64,000 bases of DNA, from positions 309,607-373,606 of the forward strand of contig NZ_JAMGZK010000053.1 in the NCBI RefSeq assembly GCF_025564065.1, in the 5' to 3' direction. Each line of letters starts with the position of its first letter. Positions within the stretch are counted from its first letter, which is position 1. The notes below the pieces were generated by a model that did no database searches, was not told the DNA's origin, and worked only from the letters and a program-made list of their open reading frames with translations. Positions 45,455 to 58,001 of the stretch are shown piece by piece. The stretch is from Silvania hatchlandensis (GTDB taxonomy: Bacteria; Pseudomonadota; Gammaproteobacteria; Enterobacterales; Enterobacteriaceae). A program made the translations under genes and the position numbers.

Positions 45455-46366
45455 CTAGCGGGTAAGATGAAGGAACGCGGCACCGCGCATTCCCCCGGCA
45501 TCGCCATGTCGTGCGCGCTCAATGCGCGGCACGCGGGCAACCGGCAGCAGATGACGCGGTAAACGTCCTGACAGCCGTTCGGCGATCGCCGTAAAGTTCG
45601 ATAGTCCCCCGCCGATCACCAGCAGGTCCGGATCGACGATGGTCAGAATATTACCAAGGCACACGGCCAGCAGATCGAGGTAGCGCTCAACGTGCTCGAG
45701 AGCCTGTTCATCTCCCTGTTCCCACAGGGCGATTATTTCTGGCGCCTGCCGTTTTTGATGATAGAAGTGTTCATAAAGCCATGCAAATCCACGGCCTGAA
45801 AGGTAATTTTCGATGCAACCGTGCTGACCGCAGCCACAGCGGATCAGCGGAAAATCGCGCCCGACCACCTCCAGCGCATCCACCGGCAGGCGAATATGAC
45901 CAAACTCGCCGGTGATATAGCTGCGTCCGGTAATCGCTTTGCCGTCGACGACAATCCCGCCGCCGACGCCGGTGCCGAGGATCAGACCCATCACTAACGG
46001 ATATTGCTGGAACTCGTCGTCCCAGGCTTCGGAGAGGGCAAAGCAGTTCGCATCGTTGTCGAGGCGCACGTCGCGCTCCAGCAGCGCGGTAAGGTCAGCG
46101 CGCAGCGGCTTTCCGCTGGCAGCCGGGACGTTGGCGGCATACAGTGTGCCATCGTCGGTTTCCGGCATCCCAGGAATACCAATCCCGACGCTACCTTTAA
46201 CGCCGAAGCGGGTATCGGCCTGCGTCACCAGCGCGACAATCGCCGTTAAGAATTCATCGTAGCTTTCGCGGGGGGTGGGAACACGGGTTTCCCACTGCAG
46301 CTTCAGGTTGCTGTCAAACACGCCCAGCGCAATTTTGGTGCCGCCAATATCAAATCCGTAATACAT
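45455..46366 (-). CDS. nagK: N-acetylglucosamine kinase NagK
   Basis: ROK-family kinase phosphorylating GlcNAc from peptidoglycan recycling. ATG at 46366 gives 303 residues as in E. coli. ATP-binding [10 protein letters not shown] is at the N-terminus, the catalytic Asp in [13 protein letters not shown], and the zinc motif CGCGQHGC near residue 180. It is co-oriented with cobB and lolCDE. NagZ, encoded further right, supplies the sugar. Confidence 0.97.
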   Translation of the reverse strand: MYYGFDIGGTKIALGVFDSNLKLQWETRVPTPRESYDEFLTAIVALVTQADTRFGVKGSVGIGIPGMPETDDGTLYAANVPAASGKPLRADLTALLERDVRLDNDANCFALSEAWDDEFQQYPLVMGLILGTGVGGGIVVDGKAITGRSYITGEFGHIRLPVDALEVVGRDFPLIRCGCGQHGCIENYLSGRGFAWLYEHFYHQKRQAPEIIALWEQGDEQALEHVERYLDLLAVCLGNILTIVDPDLLVIGGGLSNFTAIAERLSGRLPRHLLPVARVPRIERARHGDAGGMRGAAFLHLTR

Positions 46367-46418
46367 AACGCATTCCTCTTTCTGATCCGGCGGCAACGCT
46401 CACCGGATCATGACGTAA

Positions 46419-49643
<3,225 letters not shown>

Positions 49644-49826
49644 TCATTAATCCGAAAAAACACGTTAAATCAGCAGCGTAGACAGCGATTCAACCTCCCC
49701 TGCCTCGCGACGCAGCCTGCACCTTTTCTGAAAATCGTCCGGATACAGACTCTTACCGATTACATCCCGCGCGTTGACCCACAACATGACCGGTTACTTT
49801 TATGGCAAAACAGGATTCGGTAGGCA

Positions 49827-50900
49827 ATGAAACAAAAAGCATTATGGATTAATCAGATCAAAGGGCTCTGCATCTGCCTGGTGGTAATCTATCACTCGGT
49901 GATCACCTTTTATCCCCATCTGGATGCGCTGCAGGCCCCGCTGTCGACGCTGCTCGCCAAATGCTGGGTCTATTTTAATCTCTATCTGGCACCGTTTCGC
50001 ATGCCGGTATTCTTCTTTATTTCGGGCTATCTGATCCGCCGTTACATTGACGACGTCGACTGGAAAACCTGCGTCAATAAAAGGCTGTGGAGCATTATCT
50101 GGGTGCTGGCGCTGTGGGGCGTATTGCAGTGGCAGGCGCTGACCCATCTGAATGCGTGGCTGGCACCGGAACGCGATCTCAGTAGCGCGTCGAACGCCGC
50201 CTACGCCGACTCGCTGATGGGCTTTATCACCGGGATGCTCACCGCCAGCACCAGCCTGTGGTACCTCTACGCGCTGGTGGTCTATTTCACACTGTGCAAA
50301 CTGCTGCACCGCTGGAAGCTGCCGCTGATTGGCCTGCTGGCGCTGGTCAGCATCGCGATTAATTTCCTGCCGCTGCCGTGGTGGGGAATGAACAGCGTGG
50401 TGCGTAATATGGTCTATTACAGCCTGGGCGCCTGGTACGGCATGCAGTTGATGACGTGGATGCAAACCCGCGTCTGGCGCCGCGACGGGCTGGCGGTGGC
50501 CGCCTTTGGGCTGGTCTCGGTTGCGCTGTGGTTCGCCAACGTTCCCCTGCCGCTGTCGCTGCTGTCGATTCTGCTGATCATGACCGTGTTTTACCGCTTT
50601 GAGCAGCGCTACGCCGTGCAGCCTGACAACCTGCTGAACGTGGTGGGCTCTAACACCATTGCGATTTACACCACTCACCGCATTCTGATTGAAGGGGCCA
50701 GCCTGGTGCTGATCGGCGAGCTGAACGCGGGCCGCTGGCCGGTGTGGGCCGAACTGACGCTGATCCTGGTCTATCCGTTCGTCAGTTTGCTGGCCTGCAC
50801 GCTGGTAGGACTGGGGGCGCGCAAGCTCTCCAGCGCCCTGATGGGGGATATTTTCTTTAGCCCGCCCGCGCGTCCTGCACCGGCTCAGGCTGCGCGCTAA
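49827..50900 (+). CDS. ycfT: Acyltransferase-3 family inner-membrane protein YcfT
   Basis: Predicted polytopic membrane acyltransferase of 357 residues with about ten hydrophobic helices. The family His lies in LVVIYHSVITFYPH near residue 22, and PFRMPVFFFISGYLIRR is the conserved second motif. The substrate is unknown; homologues acylate periplasmic or surface glycans. It lies between divergent lolC and mfd, as in E. coli. Confidence 0.92.
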   Translation: MKQKALWINQIKGLCICLVVIYHSVITFYPHLDALQAPLSTLLAKCWVYFNLYLAPFRMPVFFFISGYLIRRYIDDVDWKTCVNKRLWSIIWVLALWGVLQWQALTHLNAWLAPERDLSSASNAAYADSLMGFITGMLTASTSLWYLYALVVYFTLCKLLHRWKLPLIGLLALVSIAINFLPLPWWGMNSVVRNMVYYSLGAWYGMQLMTWMQTRVWRRDGLAVAAFGLVSVALWFANVPLPLSLLSILLIMTVFYRFEQRYAVQPDNLLNVVGSNTIAIYTTHRILIEGASLVLIGELNAGRWPVWAELTLILVYPFVSLLACTLVGLGARKLSSALMGDIFFSPPARPAPAQAAR

Positions 50901-51008
50901 CGCCCGACTTCACGCTGCGTGCGGTTCGGGTTTGCTAATGCAAAACGATCAAGGATAATAAAGACATTGTGTATCAGTGATATGCCCATAAGAGATCCTG
51001 ACAAAGCC

Positions 51009-54000
51009 ATGCCTGAACAATATCGTTTTACCTTGCCCGGCAAAGCGGGCGACCAACGCCAGTTGGGTGAACTCACGGGTGCGGCCTGCGCCACGCTGGT
51101 TGCCGAGATTGCAGAGCGCTATCCAGGGCCAGTGGTGTTGGTTGCGCCGGACATGCAAAACGCCCTGCGCCTGCATGATGAAATCCGCCAGTTTACCGAT
51201 CATCTGATCACCAGCCTGGCCGACTGGGAGACGTTGCCCTACGACAGTTTCTCGCCGCACCAGGAAATTATCTCCTCGCGGCTCTCCACGCTGTATCAGC
51301 TGCCGACCATGCAGCGCGGCGTGCTGATTGTGCCGGTCAATACCCTGATGCAGCGCGTCTGCCCGCACAGCTATCTGCACGGGCATGCGCTGGTGATGAA
51401 AAAAGGCCAGCGTCTCTCAAGGGATGCCCTGCGCGTCCAGCTCGACAGCGCCGGTTATCGCCATGTGGATCAGGTGATGGAGCACGGGGAATACGCCACC
51501 CGCGGCGCCCTGCTCGACCTGTTCCCGATGGGCAGCGCCCAGCCCTATCGCCTGGATTTCTTCGATGATGAAATCGACAGCCTGCGCCTGTTTGATGCCG
51601 ATACCCAGCGTACGCTGGAGGAAGTTGAGGCCATTAACCTGCTGCCTGCCCACGAGTTCCCGACCGACAAAACCGCCATCGAGCTGTTCCGCAGCCAGTG
51701 GCGCGATAAGTTTGAGGTCAAACGCGATGCGGAGCATATCTATCAGCAGGTGAGCAAAGGTACGCTGCCTGCGGGGATCGAATACTGGCAGCCGCTGTTC
51801 TTTAGCGAGCCGCTGCCAGCGCTGTTCAGCTACTTCCCGGCCAATACGCTGGTGCTCAACACCGGCGATCTGGAGGCCAGCGCCACCCGCTTTGAGAGTG
51901 AGACCCGTGCGCGCTTTGAGAATCGCGGCGTTGATCCGATGCGCCCGCTGCTGGAGCCGGAGCTGCTGTGGCTGCGCACCGACGAGCTGTTCAGCGAGCT
52001 CAAGCGCTGGCCGCGCGTGCAGCTCAAAACCGGCAATCTGCCGGACAAAGCCGCCAACACCAACCTGGCCTATCAGGCCTTACCGGATCTGGCCGTGCAG
52101 GCGCAGAACAAATCCCCGCTGGATAACCTGCGTAAGTTCCTCGAAGCCTTTACCGGACCGGTTGTCTTCTCGGTGGAGAGCGAGGGGCGTCGCGAGGCAT
52201 TGGGCGAACTGTTAGGCCGCATCAAGCTGGCGCCGAAGCGGATCCTGCGTCTCGACGAGGCCAGCGGTAACGGCCGCTATCTGATGATCGGCGCGGCCGA
52301 ACACGGGTTTATCGATACGCTGAATAACCTGGCGCTAATCTGCGAAAGCGATCTGCTGGGCGAACGCGTGGCGCGCCGTCGTCAGGACAGCCGTCGCACC
52401 ATTAACCCGGATACGTTGATCCGCAACCTGGCGGAGCTGCATCCGGGTCAGCCGATTGTCCATCTGGAACACGGCGTGGGCCGCTATGCGGGGATGACCA
52501 CCCTGGAGGCCGGTGGCATCAAGGCCGAATACCTGATGCTGATTTATGCGAACGACGCCAGGCTGTACGTACCGGTGTCGTCGCTGCATCTGATTAGCCG
52601 CTACGCGGGCGGAGCGGAAGATAATGCCCCGCTGCACAAGCTCGGGAGCGATGCCTGGACGCGGGCGCGGCAAAAAGCGGCGGAAAAAGTGCGTGACGTG
52701 GCGGCCGAGCTGCTGGATATCTACGCCCAGCGGGCGGCGAAAACCGGCTATGCCTTTAAGCACGATCGCGAGCAGTATCAGCTGTTCTGCGACAGCTTCC
52801 CGTTTGAAACCACTCCGGATCAGGCCCAGGCGATTAACGCGGTACTGAGTGATATGTGCCAGCCGTTGGCGATGGACAGGCTGGTGTGCGGCGACGTGGG
52901 CTTCGGTAAAACCGAAGTCGCAATGCGCGCCACCTTCCTGGCAGTGGAGAACAACAAGCAGGTGGCGGTGCTGGTACCGACCACCCTGCTGGCGCAGCAG
53001 CATTATGATAACTTCCGTGACCGCTTCGCCAACTGGCCAGTGCGCATCGAGATGCTGTCGCGTTTTCGCAGCGCCAAAGAGCAGGCACTTATTCTGGAGC
53101 AGGCCAGCGAAGGCAAAATCGACATTCTGATCGGCACCCATAAACTGCTGCAAAGCGACGTGAAATGGAAAGATCTGGGCCTGCTGATTGTCGATGAAGA
53201 GCACCGCTTTGGCGTGCGCCACAAAGAGCGCATCAAAGCGATGCGCGCCGACGTGGACATCCTGACCCTTACCGCCACGCCGATCCCGCGCACGTTGAAT
53301 ATGGCGATGAGCGGCATGCGCGACCTGTCGATTATCGCCACCCCACCCGCCCGTCGTCTGGCGGTGAAAACCTTTGTCCGTGAGTACGATAGTCTGGTGG
53401 TGCGCGAGGCAATCCTGCGTGAAGTGCTGCGCGGCGGCCAGGTCTATTACCTCTATAACGACGTTGAGAATATCCAGAAAGCGGCAGACAAACTGGCCGA
53501 GCTGGTGCCGGAGGCGCGGATCGCCATCGGTCACGGCCAGATGCGCGAACGCGAGCTGGAACGGGTGATGAACGATTTCCACCACCAGCGTTTTAACGTG
53601 CTGGTCTGCACCACCATTATCGAAACCGGGATCGATATTCCTACCGCCAACACCATCATTATTGAACGGGCGGACCACTTTGGGCTGGCGCAGCTGCACC
53701 AGCTGCGTGGTCGTGTCGGACGCTCGCACCATCAGGCCTACGCCTGGCTGATGACCCCACACCCGAAAGCAATGACCACCGATGCGCAAAAGCGCCTTGA
53801 AGCCATCGCCTCGCTGGAAGATTTGGGCGCAGGCTTTGCGCTGGCGACGCACGACCTCGAGATCCGCGGTGCGGGCGAGCTGCTCGGGGAAGATCAGAGC
53901 GGCTCGATGGAGACCATCGGCTTCTCGCTGTATATGGAGCTGCTGGAAAACGCCGTCGATGCCCTGAAAGCCGGGCGCGAGCCGTCGCTGGAAGATCTCA

Positions 54001-54455
54001 CCAGCCAGCAGACCGAAGTGGAGCTGCGGATGCCTGCCCTGCTGCCGGATGATTTTATCCCTGACGTGAATACCCGCCTGTCATTCTACAAACGCATTGC
54101 CAGCGCCAAAGACGAAGCCAGCCTCGACGAGATTAAAGTGGAGCTGATCGACCGCTTTGGTCTGCTGCCGGATGCGGCACGCAACCTGCTGGATATCGCC
54201 CGTTTACGCCAGCAGGCGCAGAAGCTGGGGATCCGTAAGCTGGAGAGCCATGATAAAGGCGGCGTGATTGAGTTTGCCGAGAAGAACCACGTCGATCCGA
54301 TGTGGCTGATTGGCCTGCTGCAGAAACAGCCCCAGCATTACCGGCTGGATGGCCCGACGCGGCTGAAATTCACCCAGGATCTGGCGGAACGCAAAACGCG
54401 CATGGACTGGGTACGCACCTTCGTCCGTCAGCTCGAAGAGAACACCGTTGCCTGA
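51009..54455 (+). CDS. mfd: Transcription-repair coupling factor Mfd
   Basis: DNA translocase that removes RNA polymerase stalled at lesions and recruits UvrA. ATG at 51009 gives 1148 residues, the E. coli length. N-terminal UvrB-like homology region, RNA polymerase interaction domain (about 480-550, with HLEHGVGRYAGM), and RecG-type helicase motors: GDVGFGKTEVAMR (Walker A) and IVDEEHRFGVRHKE (DEEH box) are intact. An earlier in-frame ATG at 50919 would add 30 unsupported residues. Confidence 0.98.
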   Translation: MPEQYRFTLPGKAGDQRQLGELTGAACATLVAEIAERYPGPVVLVAPDMQNALRLHDEIRQFTDHLITSLADWETLPYDSFSPHQEIISSRLSTLYQLPTMQRGVLIVPVNTLMQRVCPHSYLHGHALVMKKGQRLSRDALRVQLDSAGYRHVDQVMEHGEYATRGALLDLFPMGSAQPYRLDFFDDEIDSLRLFDADTQRTLEEVEAINLLPAHEFPTDKTAIELFRSQWRDKFEVKRDAEHIYQQVSKGTLPAGIEYWQPLFFSEPLPALFSYFPANTLVLNTGDLEASATRFESETRARFENRGVDPMRPLLEPELLWLRTDELFSELKRWPRVQLKTGNLPDKAANTNLAYQALPDLAVQAQNKSPLDNLRKFLEAFTGPVVFSVESEGRREALGELLGRIKLAPKRILRLDEASGNGRYLMIGAAEHGFIDTLNNLALICESDLLGERVARRRQDSRRTINPDTLIRNLAELHPGQPIVHLEHGVGRYAGMTTLEAGGIKAEYLMLIYANDARLYVPVSSLHLISRYAGGAEDNAPLHKLGSDAWTRARQKAAEKVRDVAAELLDIYAQRAAKTGYAFKHDREQYQLFCDSFPFETTPDQAQAINAVLSDMCQPLAMDRLVCGDVGFGKTEVAMRATFLAVENNKQVAVLVPTTLLAQQHYDNFRDRFANWPVRIEMLSRFRSAKEQALILEQASEGKIDILIGTHKLLQSDVKWKDLGLLIVDEEHRFGVRHKERIKAMRADVDILTLTATPIPRTLNMAMSGMRDLSIIATPPARRLAVKTFVREYDSLVVREAILREVLRGGQVYYLYNDVENIQKAADKLAELVPEARIAIGHGQMRERELERVMNDFHHQRFNVLVCTTIIETGIDIPTANTIIIERADHFGLAQLHQLRGRVGRSHHQAYAWLMTPHPKAMTTDAQKRLEAIASLEDLGAGFALATHDLEIRGAGELLGEDQSGSMETIGFSLYMELLENAVDALKAGREPSLEDLTSQQTEVELRMPALLPDDFIPDVNTRLSFYKRIASAKDEASLDEIKVELIDRFGLLPDAARNLLDIARLRQQAQKLGIRKLESHDKGGVIEFAEKNHVDPMWLIGLLQKQPQHYRLDGPTRLKFTQDLAERKTRMDWVRTFVRQLEENTVA

Positions 54456-54612
54456 CGGATGGTCGGGTGAGTGCTTGCACTCACCCGACTTTATTCTCCC
54501 GCACAATTTACAAACTCTTTGCACTTCACCTGGATTTCCCGACACACCCATTGGCCATAATTATTGATTAACGTTCAGATAACAATAATCTTTATTGCTG
54601 TGGATGCTGGTG

Positions 54613-55566
54613 ATGATGACCTCTTCGCGTTTTACCCGTTGGATAACGCTGGCTGCGCTGCTGGCGACGGTGGCTCTTTCCCTGCCCGCGCGTGCCAATA
54701 CCTGGCCTCTTCCCCCTGCCGGGAGTCGGTTAGTGGGCGAAAACCGCTTTCATGTGGTGGAAAATGACGGCGGCTCGCTGGAAGCGATTGCCAAAAAATA
54801 CAACGTCGGTTTCCTGGCGCTGCTGCAGGCCAACCCGGGCGTTGACGCCTACGTGCCGCGCGCAGGCTCGGTGCTGACCATTCCGTTACAGACCCTGCTG
54901 CCCGATGCCCCGCGGGAAGGGATCGTGATTAACCTCGCCGAACTGCGCCTCTACTATTACCCACCGGGTAAAAATGAGGTCACGGTTTACCCGATCGGCA
55001 TCGGTCAGCTCGACAGCGACACCCTGACGCCAACGATGGTGACCACCGTGTCGGACAAACGCGCCAACCCAACCTGGACCCCGACGGCCAATATCCGCGC
55101 CCGCTATAAAGCCCAGGGTATTGATTTGCCTGCCGTAGTCCCTGCCGGACCGGAAAACCCGATGGGCCATCACGCGATCCGCCTTGCGGCCTATGGCGGG
55201 GTATATCTGCTGCACGGGACCAATGCTGACTTTGGTATTGGTATGCGCGTGAGTTCAGGCTGCATTCGCCTGCGTGATGGTGATATCGAGACGCTGTTCC
55301 GCGTGATCCAGCCAGGCACCAGGGTCAATATCATGAATACGCCGATTAAGGTCTCTGAAGAGCCGGGCGGTGTTCGCCTTGTCGAGGTGCATCAGCCGCT
55401 GTCGAAACAGCTTAATGACGATCCGCAAACCCTGCCGATTGTGCTGAATGCCGCAATGCAGAGCTTTAAAGCCAGCGCTGATGAGGCGGTAATGGAGCGT
55501 GCTCTGGAGGCGCGTGCCGGGATGCCGATTGACGTGACCCGTCATTCTGAAATCCAGTCGCTGTAA
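54613..55566 (+). CDS. ldtC: L,D-transpeptidase LdtC
   Basis: Periplasmic enzyme attaching Braun lipoprotein to peptidoglycan. ATG at 54613 gives 317 residues (E. coli YcfS has 320). A signal peptide ends near LPARA-NTW. A LysM domain (about 45-95, FHVVENDGGSLEAIAKKYNV) precedes the YkuD catalytic domain, whose Cys lies in RVSSGCIRLRDGD with the His in YLLHGTNADFG. Other upstream ATG and TTG codons are possible starts. Confidence 0.96.
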   Translation: MMTSSRFTRWITLAALLATVALSLPARANTWPLPPAGSRLVGENRFHVVENDGGSLEAIAKKYNVGFLALLQANPGVDAYVPRAGSVLTIPLQTLLPDAPREGIVINLAELRLYYYPPGKNEVTVYPIGIGQLDSDTLTPTMVTTVSDKRANPTWTPTANIRARYKAQGIDLPAVVPAGPENPMGHHAIRLAAYGGVYLLHGTNADFGIGMRVSSGCIRLRDGDIETLFRVIQPGTRVNIMNTPIKVSEEPGGVRLVEVHQPLSKQLNDDPQTLPIVLNAAMQSFKASADEAVMERALEARAGMPIDVTRHSEIQSL

Positions 55567-55576
55567 TATTTTACGC

Positions 55577-55612
55577 AAAAAAAACGCTCTGCCTGGGCAG
55601 AGCGTTTTTTTA
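55577..55612. terminator. Bidirectional terminator between ldtC and bhsA
   Basis: AACGCTCTGCC/GGCAGAGCGTT form an almost loopless perfect stem, flanked by A8 on the left and T7 on the right, between convergent genes. Confidence 0.9.
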
Positions 55613-55642
55613 TCGCAGTGGCATAAGAGGGTTATGCACTGC

Positions 55643-55900
55643 TTATTTGTAGATAACCGCAGTACCGTGCAGGTTGTTCGGGCCGGTAACAGAGGTGATA
55701 CGGAACGATTTCGCACCCATTTCATCGGCTTTTTGCGCCAGCTGGCTTTCCAGTGAACTCAGATTAGTCCCGGCATTCGCCGAGATGGTGCCAAGTTTCT
55801 GTTGATCGGCAGGCGTGGCCTGTACCTGAACGGCAGCAAAGCTGGCAAATGAGAGTGAGCTCAGTACGGTAGCGGCGATCAGCATTTTTACGTTTTTCAT
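55643..55900 (-). CDS. bhsA: DUF1471 stress protein BhsA (ComC)
   Basis: Small outer-membrane/periplasmic stress protein. In E. coli it is induced by copper and oxidants, lowers outer-membrane copper permeability and affects biofilm formation. ATG at 55900 gives 85 residues, the E. coli length: signal peptide MKNVKMLIAATVLSSLSFASFA, then a YhcN-like DUF1471 domain with KADEMGAKSFRITSV. It is divergent from its repressor gene comR. Confidence 0.95.
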   Translation of the reverse strand: MKNVKMLIAATVLSSLSFASFAAVQVQATPADQQKLGTISANAGTNLSSLESQLAQKADEMGAKSFRITSVTGPNNLHGTAVIYK

Positions 55901-55994
55901 ATTTATTACCTTAATTGCAGATGACAGGGAGGTCGTAAGAATTAACTTAACGATCGATAACCAAATGATAAGTGTGATCCGGGTCACGCGTCAA

Positions 55995-56015
55995 ATTATT
56001 TTTATAACGACCGTT
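55995..56015. repeat. Direct repeat copy 1 between bhsA and comR
   Basis: ATTATTTTTATAA followed by CGACCGTT. It matches the copy at 56096-56116 in 18 of 21 positions. The AACGACCGTT part is nearly palindromic, and it lies about 95 bp upstream of the bhsA ATG. A candidate ComR operator or promoter element. Confidence 0.5.
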
Positions 56016-56067
56016 AAAATAAATTCAAAAGCGTTAAAATTCATATTGATATAAAGAGAAGTTTTTT

Positions 56068-56145
56068 ATGCAATCAGCGCTGGTCGTCACCCTGGATTAT
56101 TTTTATAATGGTCGTTCAACAAACCAACAGAGGTACAACGGCTGA
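56068..56145 (+). CDS. Possible 25-residue leader peptide upstream of comR
   Basis: ATG at 56068 with an AGAGAAG ribosome site opens a 25-codon frame (starts MQSALVVTLDYFY, ends RYNG). Its TGA overlaps the comR ATG as TGATG, the geometry of translational coupling. It contains the second 21-bp repeat. It may instead be fortuitous if the TATAAT at 56104-56109 is the comR promoter. Confidence 0.3.
   Translation: MQSALVVTLDYFYNGRSTNQQRYNG
56096..56116. repeat. Direct repeat copy 2 between bhsA and comR
   Basis: ATTATTTTTATAA followed by TGGTCGTT, in the same orientation as the copy at 55995 and 101 bp away. It includes TATAAT, a likely -10 for comR about 40 bp upstream of its ATG. Confidence 0.5.
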
Positions 56146-56780
56146 TGACAACCGACGACACGCGTTGCGTAAAAAAAAGCCGTGGCCGACCAAAAGTGTT
56201 CGACAGGGACGCGGCGCTCGATAAGGCTATGACGCTGTTCTGGCAGCACGGGTACGAAGCGACTTCGCTTGCCGATCTTGTGGAAGCGACCGGGGCCAAA
56301 GCGCCGACGCTGTATGCTGAATTTACCAATAAAGAGGGGCTGTTCCGTGCGGTGCTGGATCGCTATATCACCTGCTTCGCCGCCCGCCACGAAGCCCAGC
56401 TGTTTTGCGAAGAGAAGCGCGTAGAACAAGCGCTGGAAGATTATTTCACGGCCGTCGCCACCTGCTTTACCAGCAAAGAGACGCCGGCGGGCTGCTTTAT
56501 GATCAACACCTCTGCGACGCTTGCTGCTGCATCAAAAGAGATTGCTCATACGGTGAAATCCCGGCATGCGATGCAGGAAGAGACGCTGGGCCAGTTTTTG
56601 TTCCAGCGCCAGCAACGCGGTGAGATCCCCGCCGGATGTGATCCTAAAGCCCTGGCACAGTATCTGAGCTGTATTTTACAGGGCATGTCGATCAGCGCCC
56701 GCGAAGGCGCAAGCCTGGAGAATTTGCAGAAGATTACGCGCATGACCCTGCGCCTGTGGCCTGAACTGCTAAAAGCCTGA
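56145..56780 (+). CDS. comR: TetR-family copper-responsive repressor ComR
   Basis: Represses bhsA (comC) and is relieved by copper in E. coli. 211 residues, with an N-terminal TetR helix-turn-helix (ATSLADLVEATGAKAPTLYAEF) at about 38-60 and a ligand domain holding cysteines (TPAGCFMINTSA, AGCDPK, LSCILQG). The GRPKVFDRD N-terminus is typical. It is divergent from its target with shared repeats between them. Confidence 0.93.
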   Translation: MTTDDTRCVKKSRGRPKVFDRDAALDKAMTLFWQHGYEATSLADLVEATGAKAPTLYAEFTNKEGLFRAVLDRYITCFAARHEAQLFCEEKRVEQALEDYFTAVATCFTSKETPAGCFMINTSATLAAASKEIAHTVKSRHAMQEETLGQFLFQRQQRGEIPAGCDPKALAQYLSCILQGMSISAREGASLENLQKITRMTLRLWPELLKA

Positions 56781-56969
56781 CGATTCAGGGCGGTACCCCG
56801 CCCTGATCTTATCCTGCCTGCTCGGCTTTGCCGAAAACTCGCTAAAACCGATCCCCTCTCGTCAACCACCTGCTATTCTTAACGAGTGATAATTGTTCTG
56901 CTAATGATTAGCGGAAATTAACCACGGAACCTGCTTTTCTGGCTAATCACATTCAGAAGGAGAATAGAC

Positions 56970-57125
56970 ATGATTTTACTATTACCATTGATTAAGGTGT
57001 TGATAGTAATCACTGTGTTATTCGGTCTCTGGGTTTTATGTGGTGGTTCAGTTTTATTTGCTTTTGTCTCCGTACTGATTACGGGATTTTTGCTACTGCG
57101 ACAGTATAACGATTTTGACCTGTAA
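56970..57125 (+). CDS. Predicted 51-residue small membrane protein
   Basis: ATG at 56970 is preceded by a near-ideal AGAAGGAGAA ribosome site. The peptide starts MILLLPLIKVLIVITVLFG and ends LLLRQYNDFDL, giving two hydrophobic helices with a short CGG turn. A perfect terminator follows at 57152. It is not a family I can name and is distinct from the neighbouring E. coli genes comR and ycfJ. The strong initiation and termination signals argue that it is real. Confidence 0.7.
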   Translation: MILLLPLIKVLIVITVLFGLWVLCGGSVLFAFVSVLITGFLLLRQYNDFDL

Positions 57126-57151
57126 CCACTGTAACCCAGCCCTGCCTTAAG

Positions 57152-57204
57152 AAAGACCTTGTCTTTGCCGCGCTATGCGTGGGCATGAGAAGGTCTTTTT
57201 TTAT
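57152..57204 (+). terminator. Intrinsic terminator after the small membrane protein gene
   Basis: AAAGACCTT and AAGGTCTTT form a nine-base-pair stem closing a larger loop, followed by seven T. Confidence 0.7.
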
Positions 57205-57264
57205 GCACAAAAAAAGCTCCCCAGCCTGAGCGAATGGGGAGCCAAGTGCAGAGAACAGATTTTT

Positions 57265-57804
57265 TTATGCTTTGTTATTCAGTACCAGCTGACCTTCATT
57301 GTTCAGCGGAATTTGCGTGCCGGGGTCTTTATCCATGCGGATTTTGCCCTGCTGATCGCCAATTTTGTACGTCACATCGTAACCGAGCATTTTTTCCGAT
57401 TTGTCATACACGGTTTTACAGCGCTGCTGCGTGGTGGTGTAGGTGTCACGATCCTGCATAGCGCCCTGAACCTGATGACCGGCATAGCCGCCCCCCAACG
57501 CACCAGCTACGGTGGCGATATCTTTCCCACGCCCCCCGCCAAACTGATGACCAATCACGCCGCCCGCTACCGCGCCCAGCACGGAACCGGCAATCCGGTT
57601 TTCATCCTGTACAGGACGTCGGTGCGTCACGGTGACGTTACGGCACTCCTGGCGCGGAGATTTAACCGTCTCTTTAATCGGGGTCGCCGAAACGACCTGT
57701 GCATACTGCGGGCCACGCTCAAACACATTCAGACTGGCAACTGCCGCCACGCCTAACGCGGCAACCACGCCAATCCCTATACCTGCCACCATGGATTTAT
57801 TCAC
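57265..57804 (-). CDS. ycfJ: Glycine-zipper protein YcfJ
   Basis: Rickettsia 17-kDa surface-antigen-like protein of 179 residues; in E. coli linked to biofilm and stress but mechanistically undefined. An N-terminal hydrophobic anchor (MVAGIGIGVVAALGVAAVA) is followed by a glycine-zipper 2TM segment, GAVAGGVIGHQFGGGRGK then VAGALGGGYAGHQ. The C-terminus is a soluble domain. AAGGAGGTTG precedes the ATG. Confidence 0.92.
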   Translation of the reverse strand: MNKSMVAGIGIGVVAALGVAAVASLNVFERGPQYAQVVSATPIKETVKSPRQECRNVTVTHRRPVQDENRIAGSVLGAVAGGVIGHQFGGGRGKDIATVAGALGGGYAGHQVQGAMQDRDTYTTTQQRCKTVYDKSEKMLGYDVTYKIGDQQGKIRMDKDPGTQIPLNNEGQLVLNNKA

Positions 57805-57964
57805 GGGACAACCTCCTTTTTATTGCTATTGGTAACAATTCTGCAACCAAAGAGGGGTAATCGCAAATCAGATAAGGGCGCAAAAATGGGGGAACAAGCG
57901 GGAAAACGGCGTGATTCAGAGAACTCTTAGCCTGTGAAAGGCATTGTGCAGAGCGATATGCTGT

Positions 57965-57994
57965 AAAAAGCCCCTCCGGCGCGTGCGGAGGGGC
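57965..57994 (-). terminator. Intrinsic terminator of ndh
   Basis: GCCCCTCCG/CGGAGGGGC stem with a seven-base loop, with T5 following on the minus strand, just past the ndh stop. Confidence 0.85.
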
Positions 57995-58001
57995 GCAGGG
58001 A

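Noticed and set aside
52335..53852. 505-codon minus-strand frame inside mfd
   Set aside because: Shadow of the mfd helicase region; the mfd frame has intact helicase motifs.
54595..54613. Earlier TTG/ATG starts for ldtC
   Set aside because: They add residues absent from the E. coli protein, and no better ribosome site is seen.
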